Assembly: GCF_008386395.1 (NCBI RefSeq)
Contig: NZ_CP043761.1
Span: 4,712,001 to 4,776,000 of the forward strand
From: Paenibacillus sp. 37
Lineage (GTDB): Bacteria; Bacillota; Bacilli; Paenibacillales; Paenibacillaceae
Reading direction: 5' to 3'
DNA: 64,000 nt
In this document: positions 32,722 to 42,604 of the stretch, in pieces
Layout: each line of letters starts with the position of its first letter
Numbering within the stretch: the first letter of the stretch is position 1
Translations under genes and position numbers: made by a program
Notes under the pieces: model-generated
Seen by the model: the letters and a program-made list of their open reading frames with translations, nothing else
Databases searched by the model: none
Told to the model about the DNA's origin: nothing

Positions 32722-34932
32722 TTATGGACGGCTTGATGCGTTAATGACTTCCTTTTTCTTCTCTTTTTCCTTGCCGTGCCCCTTACCATTATTCATGGCA
32801 GAAGTGTCCTCATCTACGCTGTCACCCTCACCGTCTGCCGGTGTGGACTCAGGTTCACCTTCCTGATTGGGATCAACACTGCCTTCATCAACGCTACCTT
32901 CACCTGGATCAGGCTCATTTTCTGGCGGCGTCTCAGTGCTTTGTTCCGGGTCAATGGAAGGTACGTTTACTGTTCCGTTTTTGGCTTCACTGTAAGAGAC
33001 AAGATACGTATCCAGGAACTGCCCATCACGATATACGGACACAGCCCCATTTTCATTTGGAGCCAGCACAAGCGGAATGGTCAAGGTCTGGGTTGAGTTC
33101 ACGGTGCGTGTTCCCCATTCCTGATTCTTGCCGCGTGCGTCTTCATATGTGATACGGATTTTACTGTTTTTGCCCTCTTCTTTGGGTGAAACATTGATAT
33201 TAAAAGGATATTCCAGCGCTTCGGGCGGATACCCTGTACTGATAAAGATTGTAATCTTATCGCCAGGACTGACCTCTGTGCCCGCTTCCACAGGCCACTG
33301 CTGCGTCACTTTCCCCTGGTCCACCGTATAACTTGATTCTTCCTGCACCTGAGCAAGCACAAGTCCAGCAGATTTCAGTTTTTCTTCGGCTTCACTGCGG
33401 GTAAGGTTCTTCAGGTCAGGCATTTTGACCGTCTCAGTACCTTTACTTACGATTAACTCAATCTGAACTAAAGCAGGATCAAATTCCTCATTCACACCCG
33501 GTGTCTGGGAAATAACAGAACCTGAAGTCACATCATTGGAGAAGTCATCTTTCCGCTGAATCTGATCTTCCTTGATGCCAAGCGCAGTCAGCTTCTTGAC
33601 AGCCTCATCATAAGTCCCCTGTTTGACATCAATCATCTTCACCAGTTCTTTTTCTGCACCTACACTGATCTGGACCTCAGAACCTTCTTTGACGACATCG
33701 CCTTCTTTTCTGCTCTGGTCAAAGACAATACCAGGTTCGACCCCTTCCTGATAGAGACGGATGACCTCATCACTGACGACGAGTCCTTTCTCCTCAAGCA
33801 TTTCGCGAGCCTTTTCTTCCGTCTGGGTGATCACGTTAGGCACGGTAACTTCAGGTACAACCAGCATACCCTTGACATACCATACAACGCCCACCATGGC
33901 GATTAGAATAAGAACGGTTAATGAAATGAGTAGTGCTGGTTTTTTCCAGTTCTTAGCTTTCGCTTTACCCCTGCCAGTTTCTTCGTCAGACTCCATCACT
34001 GGCACCGCACCTGTCGATGTAACTCCGCGCGGTTCAGGCTTGATGGCTGGCATCACACGAGTTTGGTCTATATCATCCTCATCCGGAAAATCAATCTTCG
34101 TTTCATTACGTCTCTCCGGCATCAGGCAAGTTTCAAGATCGGTCTGCATTTCCTTGGCCGACTGATAACGTTCCTGCGGATTCTTACGCATGGATTTTAA
34201 GATGACATTTTCCACACTTTGCGGAATCAATGGATTGAATTTGCGTGGTTCATCGAACTCTTCCTGCAAATGCTTCAATGCCACACTGATAGGACTTTCA
34301 CCCAGAAACGGAAGTTGCCCGGTAAGCATTTGGTAAAGTACGATCCCAAGAGAATATAAGTCCGATTTTTCACCAGTAACGATGCCTTTGGCATGCTCTG
34401 GTGAGAAGTAATGTACAGAACCAACTACGGAACCGGTCTGCGTAATCGTTGTAGATGTAACGGCACGGGCAATCCCGAAATCCGTGACTTTCACGCGGCC
34501 ATTCCGGCCAATTAATATATTGTGGGGTTTGATATCCCGATGAATGATTTGATTATGATGTGCATGATCAAGAGCATCTGCAATCTGGGAAGCGATTCGC
34601 ACCGATTCGTCCACCTGCAGAGGGGCACGTTCTTTGATAATTTCATTCAGGTTTTTGCCTTCCACGTACTCCATCACAATATAATGAACGTCATCTTCCT
34701 GCCCCACGTCATAAATGCTAACTACATTCGGATGAGACAGCGATGCTGCCGACTGTGCTTCCCTGCGGAAACGGCGAATAAACTCTTCGTCATGAACAAA
34801 CTGTTGTCTAAGGACTTTGATCGCTACATTCCGGTTCAACAGAAGATCCTGGGCTTTGTACACAAGAGCCATGCCGCCACCGCCGACACGCTCAATCACT
34901 TCATAGCGTCCGCCTAGCTGGTGCCCAATCAT
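32722..34932 (-). CDS. prkC: PASTA-domain serine/threonine protein kinase PrkC
   Basis: A 736-residue membrane kinase. The cytoplasmic kinase domain (1-270) has G-G-G-G-M-A-L-V-Y, A-I-K-V-L, the catalytic loop H-R-D-I-K-P-H-N and D-F-G-I-A. A juxtamembrane linker ends in the helix A-L-L-I-S-L-T-V-L-I-L-I-A-M (about 332-350). Three PASTA domains follow (about 357-570) and bind muropeptides. Beyond these are an Ig-like segment and a long acidic Glu/Pro/Asp-rich tail ending in a Lys-rich stretch, unusual for PrkC. The gene overlaps prpC by 4 bp (ATGA). In Bacilli it links wall signals with germination, rsgA and division. Confidence 0.95.
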   Translation of the reverse strand: MIGHQLGGRYEVIERVGGGGMALVYKAQDLLLNRNVAIKVLRQQFVHDEEFIRRFRREAQSAASLSHPNVVSIYDVGQEDDVHYIVMEYVEGKNLNEIIKERAPLQVDESVRIASQIADALDHAHHNQIIHRDIKPHNILIGRNGRVKVTDFGIARAVTSTTITQTGSVVGSVHYFSPEHAKGIVTGEKSDLYSLGIVLYQMLTGQLPFLGESPISVALKHLQEEFDEPRKFNPLIPQSVENVILKSMRKNPQERYQSAKEMQTDLETCLMPERRNETKIDFPDEDDIDQTRVMPAIKPEPRGVTSTGAVPVMESDEETGRGKAKAKNWKKPALLISLTVLILIAMVGVVWYVKGMLVVPEVTVPNVITQTEEKAREMLEEKGLVVSDEVIRLYQEGVEPGIVFDQSRKEGDVVKEGSEVQISVGAEKELVKMIDVKQGTYDEAVKKLTALGIKEDQIQRKDDFSNDVTSGSVISQTPGVNEEFDPALVQIELIVSKGTETVKMPDLKNLTRSEAEEKLKSAGLVLAQVQEESSYTVDQGKVTQQWPVEAGTEVSPGDKITIFISTGYPPEALEYPFNINVSPKEEGKNSKIRITYEDARGKNQEWGTRTVNSTQTLTIPLVLAPNENGAVSVYRDGQFLDTYLVSYSEAKNGTVNVPSIDPEQSTETPPENEPDPGEGSVDEGSVDPNQEGEPESTPADGEGDSVDEDTSAMNNGKGHGKEKEKKKEVINASSRP

Positions 34933-35705
34933 GACTCACACCCCGTTTCCGTATCCACGGAACCTTCCCTCTGCAACTCGAACAAAGCAACCGTGATGTT
35001 GTCGTCTCCCCCAGCAAGTAAAGCCAACTGAAGCAGTCGGTCTGCACGATCTTCCAATGCCAGTTCCAGATTGCCGGCAACCTGAATAATCTGCTCATTG
35101 CTGACCAGGTTACTGAGACCATCACTGCACAGGAGAAGAACTTCGCCTTCCTCCAGCTTGACGGTATCCAGATCTACCTTCACCTCGGCATCTGTTCCAA
35201 GCGCACGAGTTAGTACGTTGCGACGTGGATGATGGGACACATCCTCTTTGCTAATCTGACCATTTTTGAACAATTCATTCACCAGTGTATGGTCCTCGGT
35301 TAGCTGAATCACAGCTTTGTTCGCAATTTTGTAGGCTCTGCTATCACCGATGTGTCCAATAACACCTTCCGTATCGTTCAATAAAGCCGCAACCACCGTT
35401 GTTCCCATGTTGTGATACTTGTCATCTGTTGATGCCGTGCGGAAGATAACTTCGTTGGCATGCAAAATAGCATCGCTGAGAGCCGCAGACAGAGACGCAT
35501 GTGACAGACCTGGTTCCAGTGTTCCCAGATCTTTCACCAACGTCTCTACTGCCAAGCGGCTTGCCGTATCCCCTGCAAGATGTCCACCCATGCCATCGGC
35601 AACTATACCCAGAATATATCCTGTATCGAGATTACGAATCCAGGCTGAATCTTCATTCACCGAACGCACTCGTCCGATATGGCTCACATGAACTGTTTTG
35701 ATCAA
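34929..35705 (-). CDS. prpC: PP2C-type protein phosphatase PrpC (Stp)
   Basis: A 258-residue metal-dependent phosphatase that reverses PrkC phosphorylation. Metal-binding and family motifs: V-N-E-D-S (17-21), V-A-D-G-M-G-G-H, H-I-G-D-S-R-A-Y, L-C-S-D-G-L-S and G-G-D-D-N-I-T. Its stop overlaps the prkC start, so kinase and phosphatase are made together. rlmN ends 7 bp upstream of its start. Confidence 0.96.
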   Translation of the reverse strand: MIKTVHVSHIGRVRSVNEDSAWIRNLDTGYILGIVADGMGGHLAGDTASRLAVETLVKDLGTLEPGLSHASLSAALSDAILHANEVIFRTASTDDKYHNMGTTVVAALLNDTEGVIGHIGDSRAYKIANKAVIQLTEDHTLVNELFKNGQISKEDVSHHPRRNVLTRALGTDAEVKVDLDTVKLEEGEVLLLCSDGLSNLVSNEQIIQVAGNLELALEDRADRLLQLALLAGGDDNITVALFELQREGSVDTETGCES

Positions 35706-35712
35706 AACGTTC

Positions 35713-36753
35713 TCACCTCAACTCCATATGCTTTGCACGAAGCTGACCGCAAGCGGCAGCAATATCATGTCCCTGTTCACGACGAATGGTTACATTAACA
35801 CCCTGTTCCGAGAGAATCTTCTGAAAATTGAAAATGTCGCTTCTCGATGTTCTTACGTATTTGCGTTCAGGTACATGGTTAACCGGAATCAGATTCACGT
35901 GGCATAACATGTTCTTAAGCACACTTGCCAGTTCTACTGCATGCTCTGGCTGATCGTTTACCCCACCAATAAGTGCATACTCGAACGTAATTCTCCGACC
36001 TGTTTTGGCCAGATAATAACGAAGGGACTCCATCACGTCTTCAAAAGGAAAACGACGGTTAACCGGCATCAATTTCGAACGCAGTGCATCATTTGGTGCA
36101 TGGATCGAAATGGCGAGGTTAATCTGTGTATCTTCATCCGCAAACTTGTAGATGTTCGGAACGATACCGCTCGTGGATACCGTGATGTGACGCTGACCGA
36201 TGTTCAGCCCTTTTTCATGAATCATAATGCGCAGGAAAGTCATCGTAGCTTCATAGTTTTCGAAAGGTTCACCCGAACCCATGATCACGATGCTGCTGAC
36301 ACGCTCGCCCCGTTCATCCAAAATTTTCTGAGCCTGCACAACCTGGGCAACAATCTCCCCAGCCGTAAGGTTACGCTTGAGACCACCCAATGTGGATGCA
36401 CAGAACGTACAACCAATACGACAACCAACCTGTGTGGTTACACAGATGCTGTTCCCGTAGTTATGCTTCATGATTACTGTCTCAATGGCATGGTCATCAT
36501 GCAGACCAAAGAGGAATTTAACCGTTCCATCCTTGGATTCAAACTTGGTAATTTCCTTAAGCGTTACAAATTCAAATTGCTCTGTCAGTTTTTCACGCAA
36601 TGGCTTGGACAGATTGGTCATTTCACTGAAATCATTCACGCGTTTTACATAAATCCAGTCAAAGATTTGGCCACCGCGAAACGCCGGCTCCCCATTCTCC
36701 ACAGCCCATTGCTGCAGTTGTTCCAGAGAATAATCATATATAAAAGGTTTCAT
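35713..36753 (-). CDS. rlmN: 23S rRNA (adenine2503-C2)-methyltransferase RlmN
   Basis: A 346-residue radical-SAM enzyme. The cluster-binding C-x3-C-x2-C motif is in [11 protein letters not shown] (about 104-114), G-S-G-E-P-F-E-N is the SAM contact, and a C-terminal Cys in A-A-C-G-Q-L is the catalytic methyl-carrying residue. It methylates A2503 of 23S rRNA and A37 of some tRNAs. It lies between prpC and rsmB as in B. subtilis (yloN). A 252-bp gap with a hairpin precedes it, so it probably has its own promoter. Confidence 0.97.
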   Translation of the reverse strand: MKPFIYDYSLEQLQQWAVENGEPAFRGGQIFDWIYVKRVNDFSEMTNLSKPLREKLTEQFEFVTLKEITKFESKDGTVKFLFGLHDDHAIETVIMKHNYGNSICVTTQVGCRIGCTFCASTLGGLKRNLTAGEIVAQVVQAQKILDERGERVSSIVIMGSGEPFENYEATMTFLRIMIHEKGLNIGQRHITVSTSGIVPNIYKFADEDTQINLAISIHAPNDALRSKLMPVNRRFPFEDVMESLRYYLAKTGRRITFEYALIGGVNDQPEHAVELASVLKNMLCHVNLIPVNHVPERKYVRTSRSDIFNFQKILSEQGVNVTIRREQGHDIAAACGQLRAKHMELR

Positions 36754-36957
36754 TTTGTTGTCAACACCTATTCCTTCTTTTCTTTTCGTTGGCTTCCTTC
36801 TTTTCGTTCCATTCGTCCTATTCTATCACAAAGACCACGTTACATCCATGTATACCCTTGATATCTGTACTTCATGCATTATAACATCTCAATGCCGCCG
36901 TCGCACCCTGTCATCACATTCTCTGACAATTATATCGAAGTCTCATCACAAAGAAAT

Positions 36958-36979
36958 CCGCCGAAGTTCCCCTCGGCGG
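36958..36979 (-). terminator. Hairpin after rsmB
   Basis: CCGCCGA, 8-base loop, TCGGCGG; leftward it is followed by ATTTCTTT. It lies 27 bp after the rsmB stop. The rest of the 36754-37005 gap shows no other feature. Confidence 0.65.
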
Positions 36980-37005
36980 TCATACTTCCGTGCTCTATTA
37001 AACTG

Positions 37006-38484
37006 TTATTCCACTGTTTTTGTCAACCGTGCGATGAAAAATCCGTCACTGTGAGCGTATTGTGGCAAAATCTGAATACCACCGTTCACAACCTTCAAGT
37101 TTGCTGTCTCCGATTCAGACCAGACGGATGTTTCTGCTGGACTATATTCCGGATGTCGATTCAAGAAGTCTGCAACCATATCCTCATTCTCAGCAGGCTC
37201 AATCGTACACGTGCTATACACCAGAATACCACCTGGTTTTAACAACGTCGCAACCTGATCAAGCAATTCACGTTGCAAGCCTGCGATATCTCCGATATCT
37301 TTTACGGTTTTGGTCCATTTCACATCAGGCTTGCGGCGAATAACACCCAGACCTGAACATGGTGCATCCAGCAAAATGCGGTCAAACGACGCTTCCGGAT
37401 ACCGCTCGTTCAGATCAAGAGCATCTCCAGTTACAGCATCGATGCAGCTCAGACCGAGACGCTCCGCCTGATCCAGGATCAACTGGCGCTTATGAGCATG
37501 TACATCATTCGCGACAATACGACCGCGATTCTGCATTTTCTCCGCCATGTGAGCTGTTTTGCCACCTGGAGCTGCGCAGCAATCCAATACAAGTTGGTCT
37601 ACCTCTGGCGCAACTGCTTCAGCGACAAGCATGGAACTTTCGTCCTGTACAGAGAACAACCCGTCCCGATACCAGGACGTTAGAGCCATGTTTCCGCCAC
37701 TACGTACAAGAATTCCATCGGAACTCAGCTGAGAAGCTTCAACGATTGCACCTGTACTTGTCATCTCATGCATCAGTTTCTCCCGTGTGGTCATTGTTGT
37801 GTTGACCCGGACACTCACCGCTGGCGGCTCATTATTCGCACGACAGATCGCTTCCGCCGTCTCTTCGCCGTACTGGGCAATCCAGCGTTCAACCATCCAT
37901 AACGGGTGGGAATGCTCCAGTGAAATACGTTCGGCAACGGGCAGATGTTCTGGAATACGAAGTTCATCCCGATTGCGGATCATATTGCGGAGCACTCCAT
38001 TCACCATACCCGAGATTCCCTGATGGCCCAGTTTCTTCGCCAGATTAACCGCTTCGCTCACCACGGCATGCTCCGGAATACGATCCAGGTATATCATCTG
38101 ATATACGCTGATTCGCAGCAGGCTACGAACCCATGGTTGCAGTTTGGATACTCCTTTGGCGACGTAACGTTCCAGAAAATAATCAAGTGTATTTAATCTG
38201 GCGATTGTTCCATATACCAATTCGGTAGCTAGTCCAGCATCTGCAGGGCTTAAATCCGCCTCTTTCAGACGGCGGTTCAACTCTAGATTACTGTATGCTC
38301 CATCTTGCTCAACAGCACTCAGAACCTTGACTGCCAATGTACGAGCAGATGTTTTGGGTTGCTGGGAGCGAGATGCACCACCCGATTTACCCGAATTCGG
38401 ACGACGGTTTCCTTCACGTCCGGATGAATTTCCATTAGCTTTCTGGCCTTTTCCTGACGAACGACCTGGTATGTTACCGCTCAT
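37006..38484 (-). CDS. rsmB: 16S rRNA (cytosine967-C5)-methyltransferase RsmB
   Basis: A 492-residue methyltransferase. After a basic, low-complexity N-terminal extension of about 45 residues rich in Gly, Ser, Arg and Lys comes the NusB-like domain (46-180), then the SAM-binding Rossmann domain with D-C-C-A-A-P-G-G-K-T, D-A-P-C-S-G-L-G (catalytic Cys) and S-T-C-T-I-E-P-A-E-N-E (second Cys). The basic extension, also at the extreme start, is longer than in B. subtilis YloM. The first 4 bp overlap the fmt stop. Confidence 0.95.
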   Translation of the reverse strand: MSGNIPGRSSGKGQKANGNSSGREGNRRPNSGKSGGASRSQQPKTSARTLAVKVLSAVEQDGAYSNLELNRRLKEADLSPADAGLATELVYGTIARLNTLDYFLERYVAKGVSKLQPWVRSLLRISVYQMIYLDRIPEHAVVSEAVNLAKKLGHQGISGMVNGVLRNMIRNRDELRIPEHLPVAERISLEHSHPLWMVERWIAQYGEETAEAICRANNEPPAVSVRVNTTMTTREKLMHEMTSTGAIVEASQLSSDGILVRSGGNMALTSWYRDGLFSVQDESSMLVAEAVAPEVDQLVLDCCAAPGGKTAHMAEKMQNRGRIVANDVHAHKRQLILDQAERLGLSCIDAVTGDALDLNERYPEASFDRILLDAPCSGLGVIRRKPDVKWTKTVKDIGDIAGLQRELLDQVATLLKPGGILVYSTCTIEPAENEDMVADFLNRHPEYSPAETSVWSESETANLKVVNGGIQILPQYAHSDGFFIARLTKTVE

Positions 38485-39443
38485 CGCAGCACCGTTCCAG
38501 GTTTCAGTGTACCCCCGCGAGCAAAGTCAGCGGCCTGCATCACCTTTTTGCCTGCAGGTTGCACTTCAGTCAACCAGAGAGACCCATTTCCTGTGCGGAC
38601 TTCAATCCCTGCCTTGTTTAATTGCAGCACCGTTCCCGGCTCTGCTTGTCCAGCATCCGAAGAAGTCGCCAGGTCCACCTGATTGGGATTAGCCGCAGCC
38701 CAAATTTTAAAGACCTGATCATCCCACATCGTAAATGCACCGGAGAACGGCACAAGACCACGAATCTGATTGAACAGTTCACGTGAAGTACGACTCCAGT
38801 CCATTTTCTCGTCATCCCGAGTCAGATTACGAGCATACGAAGCCTCAGCATCATCCTGGGGGACCCCCGTTGTCTCGCCTGCAATCAATCGTGGCATTTC
38901 TGCCTGAAGCAGTTTGGAACCAGCCTCACTTAATTTATCAAACATCGATCCTGATGTATCTTCATCCGTAATTGGCAGTTCCACACGCGAGATCATATCT
39001 CCGGTGTCCAGGCCTTCAGCCATATACATCAATGTGACTCCTGTCACGGATTCCCCGTTAATAATGGAACGTTGGATCGGGGCTCCTCCGCGATATTTCG
39101 GCAAAAGAGATCCATGCACGTTCACACAACCACGAACAGGCATATCCAGCACGGCTTTGGGCAGAATCTGTCCAAAAGCCGCGGTCACGATCAGATCCGG
39201 CTTCCATTCAGCCAAGCGGGCTACAGCTTCCGGATCACGCAATTTAACAGGTTGAAACACCGGCAGACCATGGCGTTCTGCCGCGGCCTTAACCGGTGTT
39301 GGCGTAAGTACTTTTTTGCGTCCCTGTGGTTTATCAGGCTGAGTCACCACACCCACCACATTGTACCCCTCTGCAATCAGCATATCGAGAGAAGGAACTG
39401 CAAATTCAGGTGTTCCCATAAAAACAATATTCAAATCGATCAC
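38481..39443 (-). CDS. fmt: Methionyl-tRNA formyltransferase
   Basis: A 320-residue enzyme that formylates initiator Met-tRNA with 10-formyl-THF. V-F-M-G-T-P-E-F-A-V-P at the start, the basic loop P-Q-G-R-K-K, and the active-site stretch N-V-H-G-S-L-L-P-K-Y-R-G-G-A-P-I (Asn, His) are typical. The C-terminal OB-like domain starts near 210. It begins 3 bp after the def stop. Together with def it completes the formylation/deformylation cycle. Confidence 0.97.
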   Translation of the reverse strand: MIDLNIVFMGTPEFAVPSLDMLIAEGYNVVGVVTQPDKPQGRKKVLTPTPVKAAAERHGLPVFQPVKLRDPEAVARLAEWKPDLIVTAAFGQILPKAVLDMPVRGCVNVHGSLLPKYRGGAPIQRSIINGESVTGVTLMYMAEGLDTGDMISRVELPITDEDTSGSMFDKLSEAGSKLLQAEMPRLIAGETTGVPQDDAEASYARNLTRDDEKMDWSRTSRELFNQIRGLVPFSGAFTMWDDQVFKIWAAANPNQVDLATSSDAGQAEPGTVLQLNKAGIEVRTGNGSLWLTEVQPAGKKVMQAADFARGGTLKPGTVLR

Positions 39444-39446
39444 TCC

Positions 39447-39935
39447 TTAATTACGACGCGGTCCCGTTTGATCGGCTGCAATTTCATACACTTTCTCGGC
39501 GACATCCGTAAAGAGTACGCCATCCAGATGATCAATCTCATGCTGGAATGCACGGGACAGCAAGCCACTACCCGTAATGATCAGCTCTTTGCCTTCACGA
39601 TCCAGACCTTTAACCGTAACGGTCTCGAAACGGCGAACATCACCATTAATTCCAGGGATACTCAGACAACCTTCAGGTCCGAATTGCTCTCCCTCACTTG
39701 CAGTGATCTCCGGGTTAATCATCTTGATCAGCCCTTGCTCATCACCTGCGTCGATAACAATCAGACGTTTCAAAATACCAACCTGCGGCGCAGCAAGACC
39801 TACACCTTCCGCATCGTACATGGTATCAGCCATATCATCCAGCAATTTTTGTACGTTTGGTGTAATTTTGGTTACTTCTTTGGCTCTCTTGTGGAGCACT
39901 TCATCTGGCTCTTGCACGATAATGCGAATCGACAT
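39447..39935 (-). CDS. def: Peptide deformylase
   Basis: A 162-residue metalloenzyme that removes formyl groups from new proteins. All three family motifs are present: G-V-G-L-A-A-P-Q-V-G, E-G-C-L-S-I-P (metal Cys) and Q-H-E-I-D-H-L-D-G (two metal His and the catalytic Glu). A 116-bp gap separates it from priA upstream. Confidence 0.97.
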   Translation of the reverse strand: MSIRIIVQEPDEVLHKRAKEVTKITPNVQKLLDDMADTMYDAEGVGLAAPQVGILKRLIVIDAGDEQGLIKMINPEITASEGEQFGPEGCLSIPGINGDVRRFETVTVKGLDREGKELIITGSGLLSRAFQHEIDHLDGVLFTDVAEKVYEIAADQTGPRRN

Positions 39936-40051
39936 GTTGTAAGCACCTTCCTAATCCTCATCATAATTTCAGGACGATATCTGTATTTTTGGGGTATTCA
40001 TTTTAATCTATGTTTATACCGCTTGTTTACATCCGCATTGCTGCAAAATGC

Positions 40052-42601
40052 TTACATTAACATCTGCGGGTCTACATCCAGACTAATAAGCAATTTCTGC
40101 GCCTGAACATCATCATCCATGCGCCGGGCCGTTGCCAGAGCGAGTCCTATGGCGTCTACATCCCCCCGCCATTTTATCATACATTGGAATCTGTATCTAT
40201 TCTTGATCCGAGGAATCGGAGACGCTACCGGCCCTAGTACATCAAAGGCATCATTGCTGAATCGATCCAGACTGCCGAGCCATCCGGCTGCATTAGCCTT
40301 CTCTTTTAGTATTCGCGTGTAGTTCTCGGCAAGACGAATCAATACCGGAAGCTGCTCATGCGAAAAGGTCACCAGAATCAGGCGACAGTAAGGCGGATAT
40401 TGCAAATTGCGACGGTGCAGCAATTCCTCACGTACAAACGACACGTAGTCATGCTGACTCGCATGGCCAATGGAGTAGTGTTCCGGCGTATAGGACTGAA
40501 CAAACACTTCACCAGGCAATTGGTGCCGACCAGCTCGGCCAGCTACCTGTGTTAATAACTGAAACGTTTTTTCCGCAGCACGGAAATCAGGTAAATTCAA
40601 TGCTGAATCCGCTGTTATCACGCCAACCAGGGTTACATCCGGGAAATCAAGTCCCTTCGCAACCATCTGGGTTCCCAGCAATACATCCGCCTTTTTCTCA
40701 CGAAACTGTTTCAGCAGCTTCTCGTGCGCCCCTTTTTCCGTTGTTGTATCCACATCCATCCGAATGACCCGAATACCCGGGAAGAGCTTGGCAAGTTCTT
40801 CCTCGACTCGCTGTGTACCTGTACCAAAGTATCGAATGTGCTCGCTTCCACAATCCGGACACACTTCAGGAGCCGCTTCCGCATACCCGCAGTAATGACA
40901 ACGGAGATTATTCGAGCGCTGATGATATGTTAATGAAATATCACATTCGGGACAACCTGCCACATATCCACAACTTCGGCACATAACAAAGGTCGAATAT
41001 CCACGGCGATTCAGCAGAAGCACCGTCTGTTCACCACGCTCCAAGCGCTCCTCCAACCCTTTGTGTAAAGCCCTGCTGAACATGGAGCGATTGCCATCCT
41101 TCAACTCTTCACGCATATCAACGATCCGCACTTCAGGTAACTTGTTACCCAGTGCCCGTGTTGGCATCTCCAGTAAGAGTGGTGCAAAATCATCATTACT
41201 CTGCGAGCGTGCCGCGTAATAACTTTCCAGCGAAGGTGTCGCTGAACCCAGAACAACCACGGCCTGGTGCTGCTGTGCTCTTTTTACGGCTACATCACGG
41301 GCATGATATTTCGGAGTTTCCTCCTGTTTGTAGGAAGTCTCGTGTTCCTCATCCATAATGATCAACCCAAGCCGACTGAATGGAGCAAATACGGCTGAAC
41401 GTGCCCCAATCGCAACCTTCACCTGACCCTCACGAATCTTGCGCCATTCATCATAACGTTCACCACCAGACAGACGACTGTGCATAACAGCAACTTGGTC
41501 CCCAAATCGCCCTTTAAAACGTTCTACCATCTGTGGTGTGAGTGCAATCTCGGGCACCAGTACGATAGCCTGCCGATCCTGTTCGATGCATTGTTGAATG
41601 GTTTGAAGGTAGACTTCCGTCTTGCCACTTCCGGTAACACCATGTAACAAAAATACCCCATGGCGTTGTTCCTGCAATCGGCCATTGATATTGTCGTAGA
41701 CAAGTTTTTGTTCATCGGTCAGAACCAGCGGTTCAGTCGCTTTGAACGTCCTGCCCTGATAAGGGTCACGGAAGACCTCAACGTCCTCGGTGACGATCAG
41801 TCCCTTTTCCTCAAGCCCTTTAATGGTTGCGGCCGATACCTGTAGTGTAGATAACACTTCTTTCATCGGCATGGGCAGCAGTTCTTTCATTTCCAGCAAA
41901 AAAGCCAGAATCTCCTTCTGTCGCTGTGCTTTCGCCGGGAATGAAGCAAGTGCTTCCTGAGCAGCAGCAATATCTACAGCCAGATCAACGGACTTCATTG
42001 TTTTTTTATTTAACTTGTCCTTGATGGCCTGACTTTCCAGCAGCACGCCACCAAGCAATAATTTCTTAATTAGTGCAGCATGATTGGGATATTTTCGACT
42101 CAGTTGTTGCAACGGTACCTGACCCCGACTTTTGACAAAACGGATGATATCCTGCTGTACTTTCTCGGTCGTAGACTCTTCTCCCCAAACAAATAACACC
42201 TCATCATCCGGTTGTGCACCCGCCATCTGTCCATCAAGTGCATCTCCCAGCGAGATGTATCTCTCTGCTTTCCCTTTCAATGCCGTCGGCACCATGACCT
42301 GCAATGACAAAATCCGGTTACTGGCATAACGTCCACTCATCCATTCGGCCAACTCAACCAAATCCTTTGACAACGGGGGAACAATGTCCAGCAACTCCTG
42401 AATCTGCTTAAGCTTGAATGTTTCCTCTCCGGTACGCGGCACAAGATCAATCACGAATCCCTGTACCGTCCGATGACCAAAAGGTACACCCACCCGGCTG
42501 CCAATCTCGATCCATTCCCTCATCGATTCAGGTACCAGGTAATCAAACGGCCGGTCTGTTTCCTTCACGGGAACATCGACTATGACCTTGGCAATCTCCA
42601 T
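40052..42601 (-). CDS. priA: Primosomal protein N' (replication restart helicase PriA)
   Basis: An 849-residue SF2 helicase. The N-terminal 3'-DNA-binding domain begins I-A-K-V-I-V-D-V-P. Walker A is G-V-T-G-S-G-K-T-E-V-Y (about 325), the DEAH-type box D-E-E-H-E-T-S-Y, and two zinc-binding groups follow (C-R-S-C-G-Y and C-x2-C sets near 555-600). Q-V-A-G-R-A-G-R-H is motif VI. It reloads the replisome at stalled forks. It starts 3 bp after coaBC. At 849 residues it is somewhat longer than the E. coli protein (about 730), as usual in Bacilli. Confidence 0.97.
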   Translation of the reverse strand: MEIAKVIVDVPVKETDRPFDYLVPESMREWIEIGSRVGVPFGHRTVQGFVIDLVPRTGEETFKLKQIQELLDIVPPLSKDLVELAEWMSGRYASNRILSLQVMVPTALKGKAERYISLGDALDGQMAGAQPDDEVLFVWGEESTTEKVQQDIIRFVKSRGQVPLQQLSRKYPNHAALIKKLLLGGVLLESQAIKDKLNKKTMKSVDLAVDIAAAQEALASFPAKAQRQKEILAFLLEMKELLPMPMKEVLSTLQVSAATIKGLEEKGLIVTEDVEVFRDPYQGRTFKATEPLVLTDEQKLVYDNINGRLQEQRHGVFLLHGVTGSGKTEVYLQTIQQCIEQDRQAIVLVPEIALTPQMVERFKGRFGDQVAVMHSRLSGGERYDEWRKIREGQVKVAIGARSAVFAPFSRLGLIIMDEEHETSYKQEETPKYHARDVAVKRAQQHQAVVVLGSATPSLESYYAARSQSNDDFAPLLLEMPTRALGNKLPEVRIVDMREELKDGNRSMFSRALHKGLEERLERGEQTVLLLNRRGYSTFVMCRSCGYVAGCPECDISLTYHQRSNNLRCHYCGYAEAAPEVCPDCGSEHIRYFGTGTQRVEEELAKLFPGIRVIRMDVDTTTEKGAHEKLLKQFREKKADVLLGTQMVAKGLDFPDVTLVGVITADSALNLPDFRAAEKTFQLLTQVAGRAGRHQLPGEVFVQSYTPEHYSIGHASQHDYVSFVREELLHRRNLQYPPYCRLILVTFSHEQLPVLIRLAENYTRILKEKANAAGWLGSLDRFSNDAFDVLGPVASPIPRIKNRYRFQCMIKWRGDVDAIGLALATARRMDDDVQAQKLLISLDVDPQMLM

Positions 42602-42604
42602 ATC

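Noticed and set aside
35941..36861. Forward frame of 306 codons opposite rlmN
   Set aside because: Antisense shadow of rlmN; atypical composition and no start signal.
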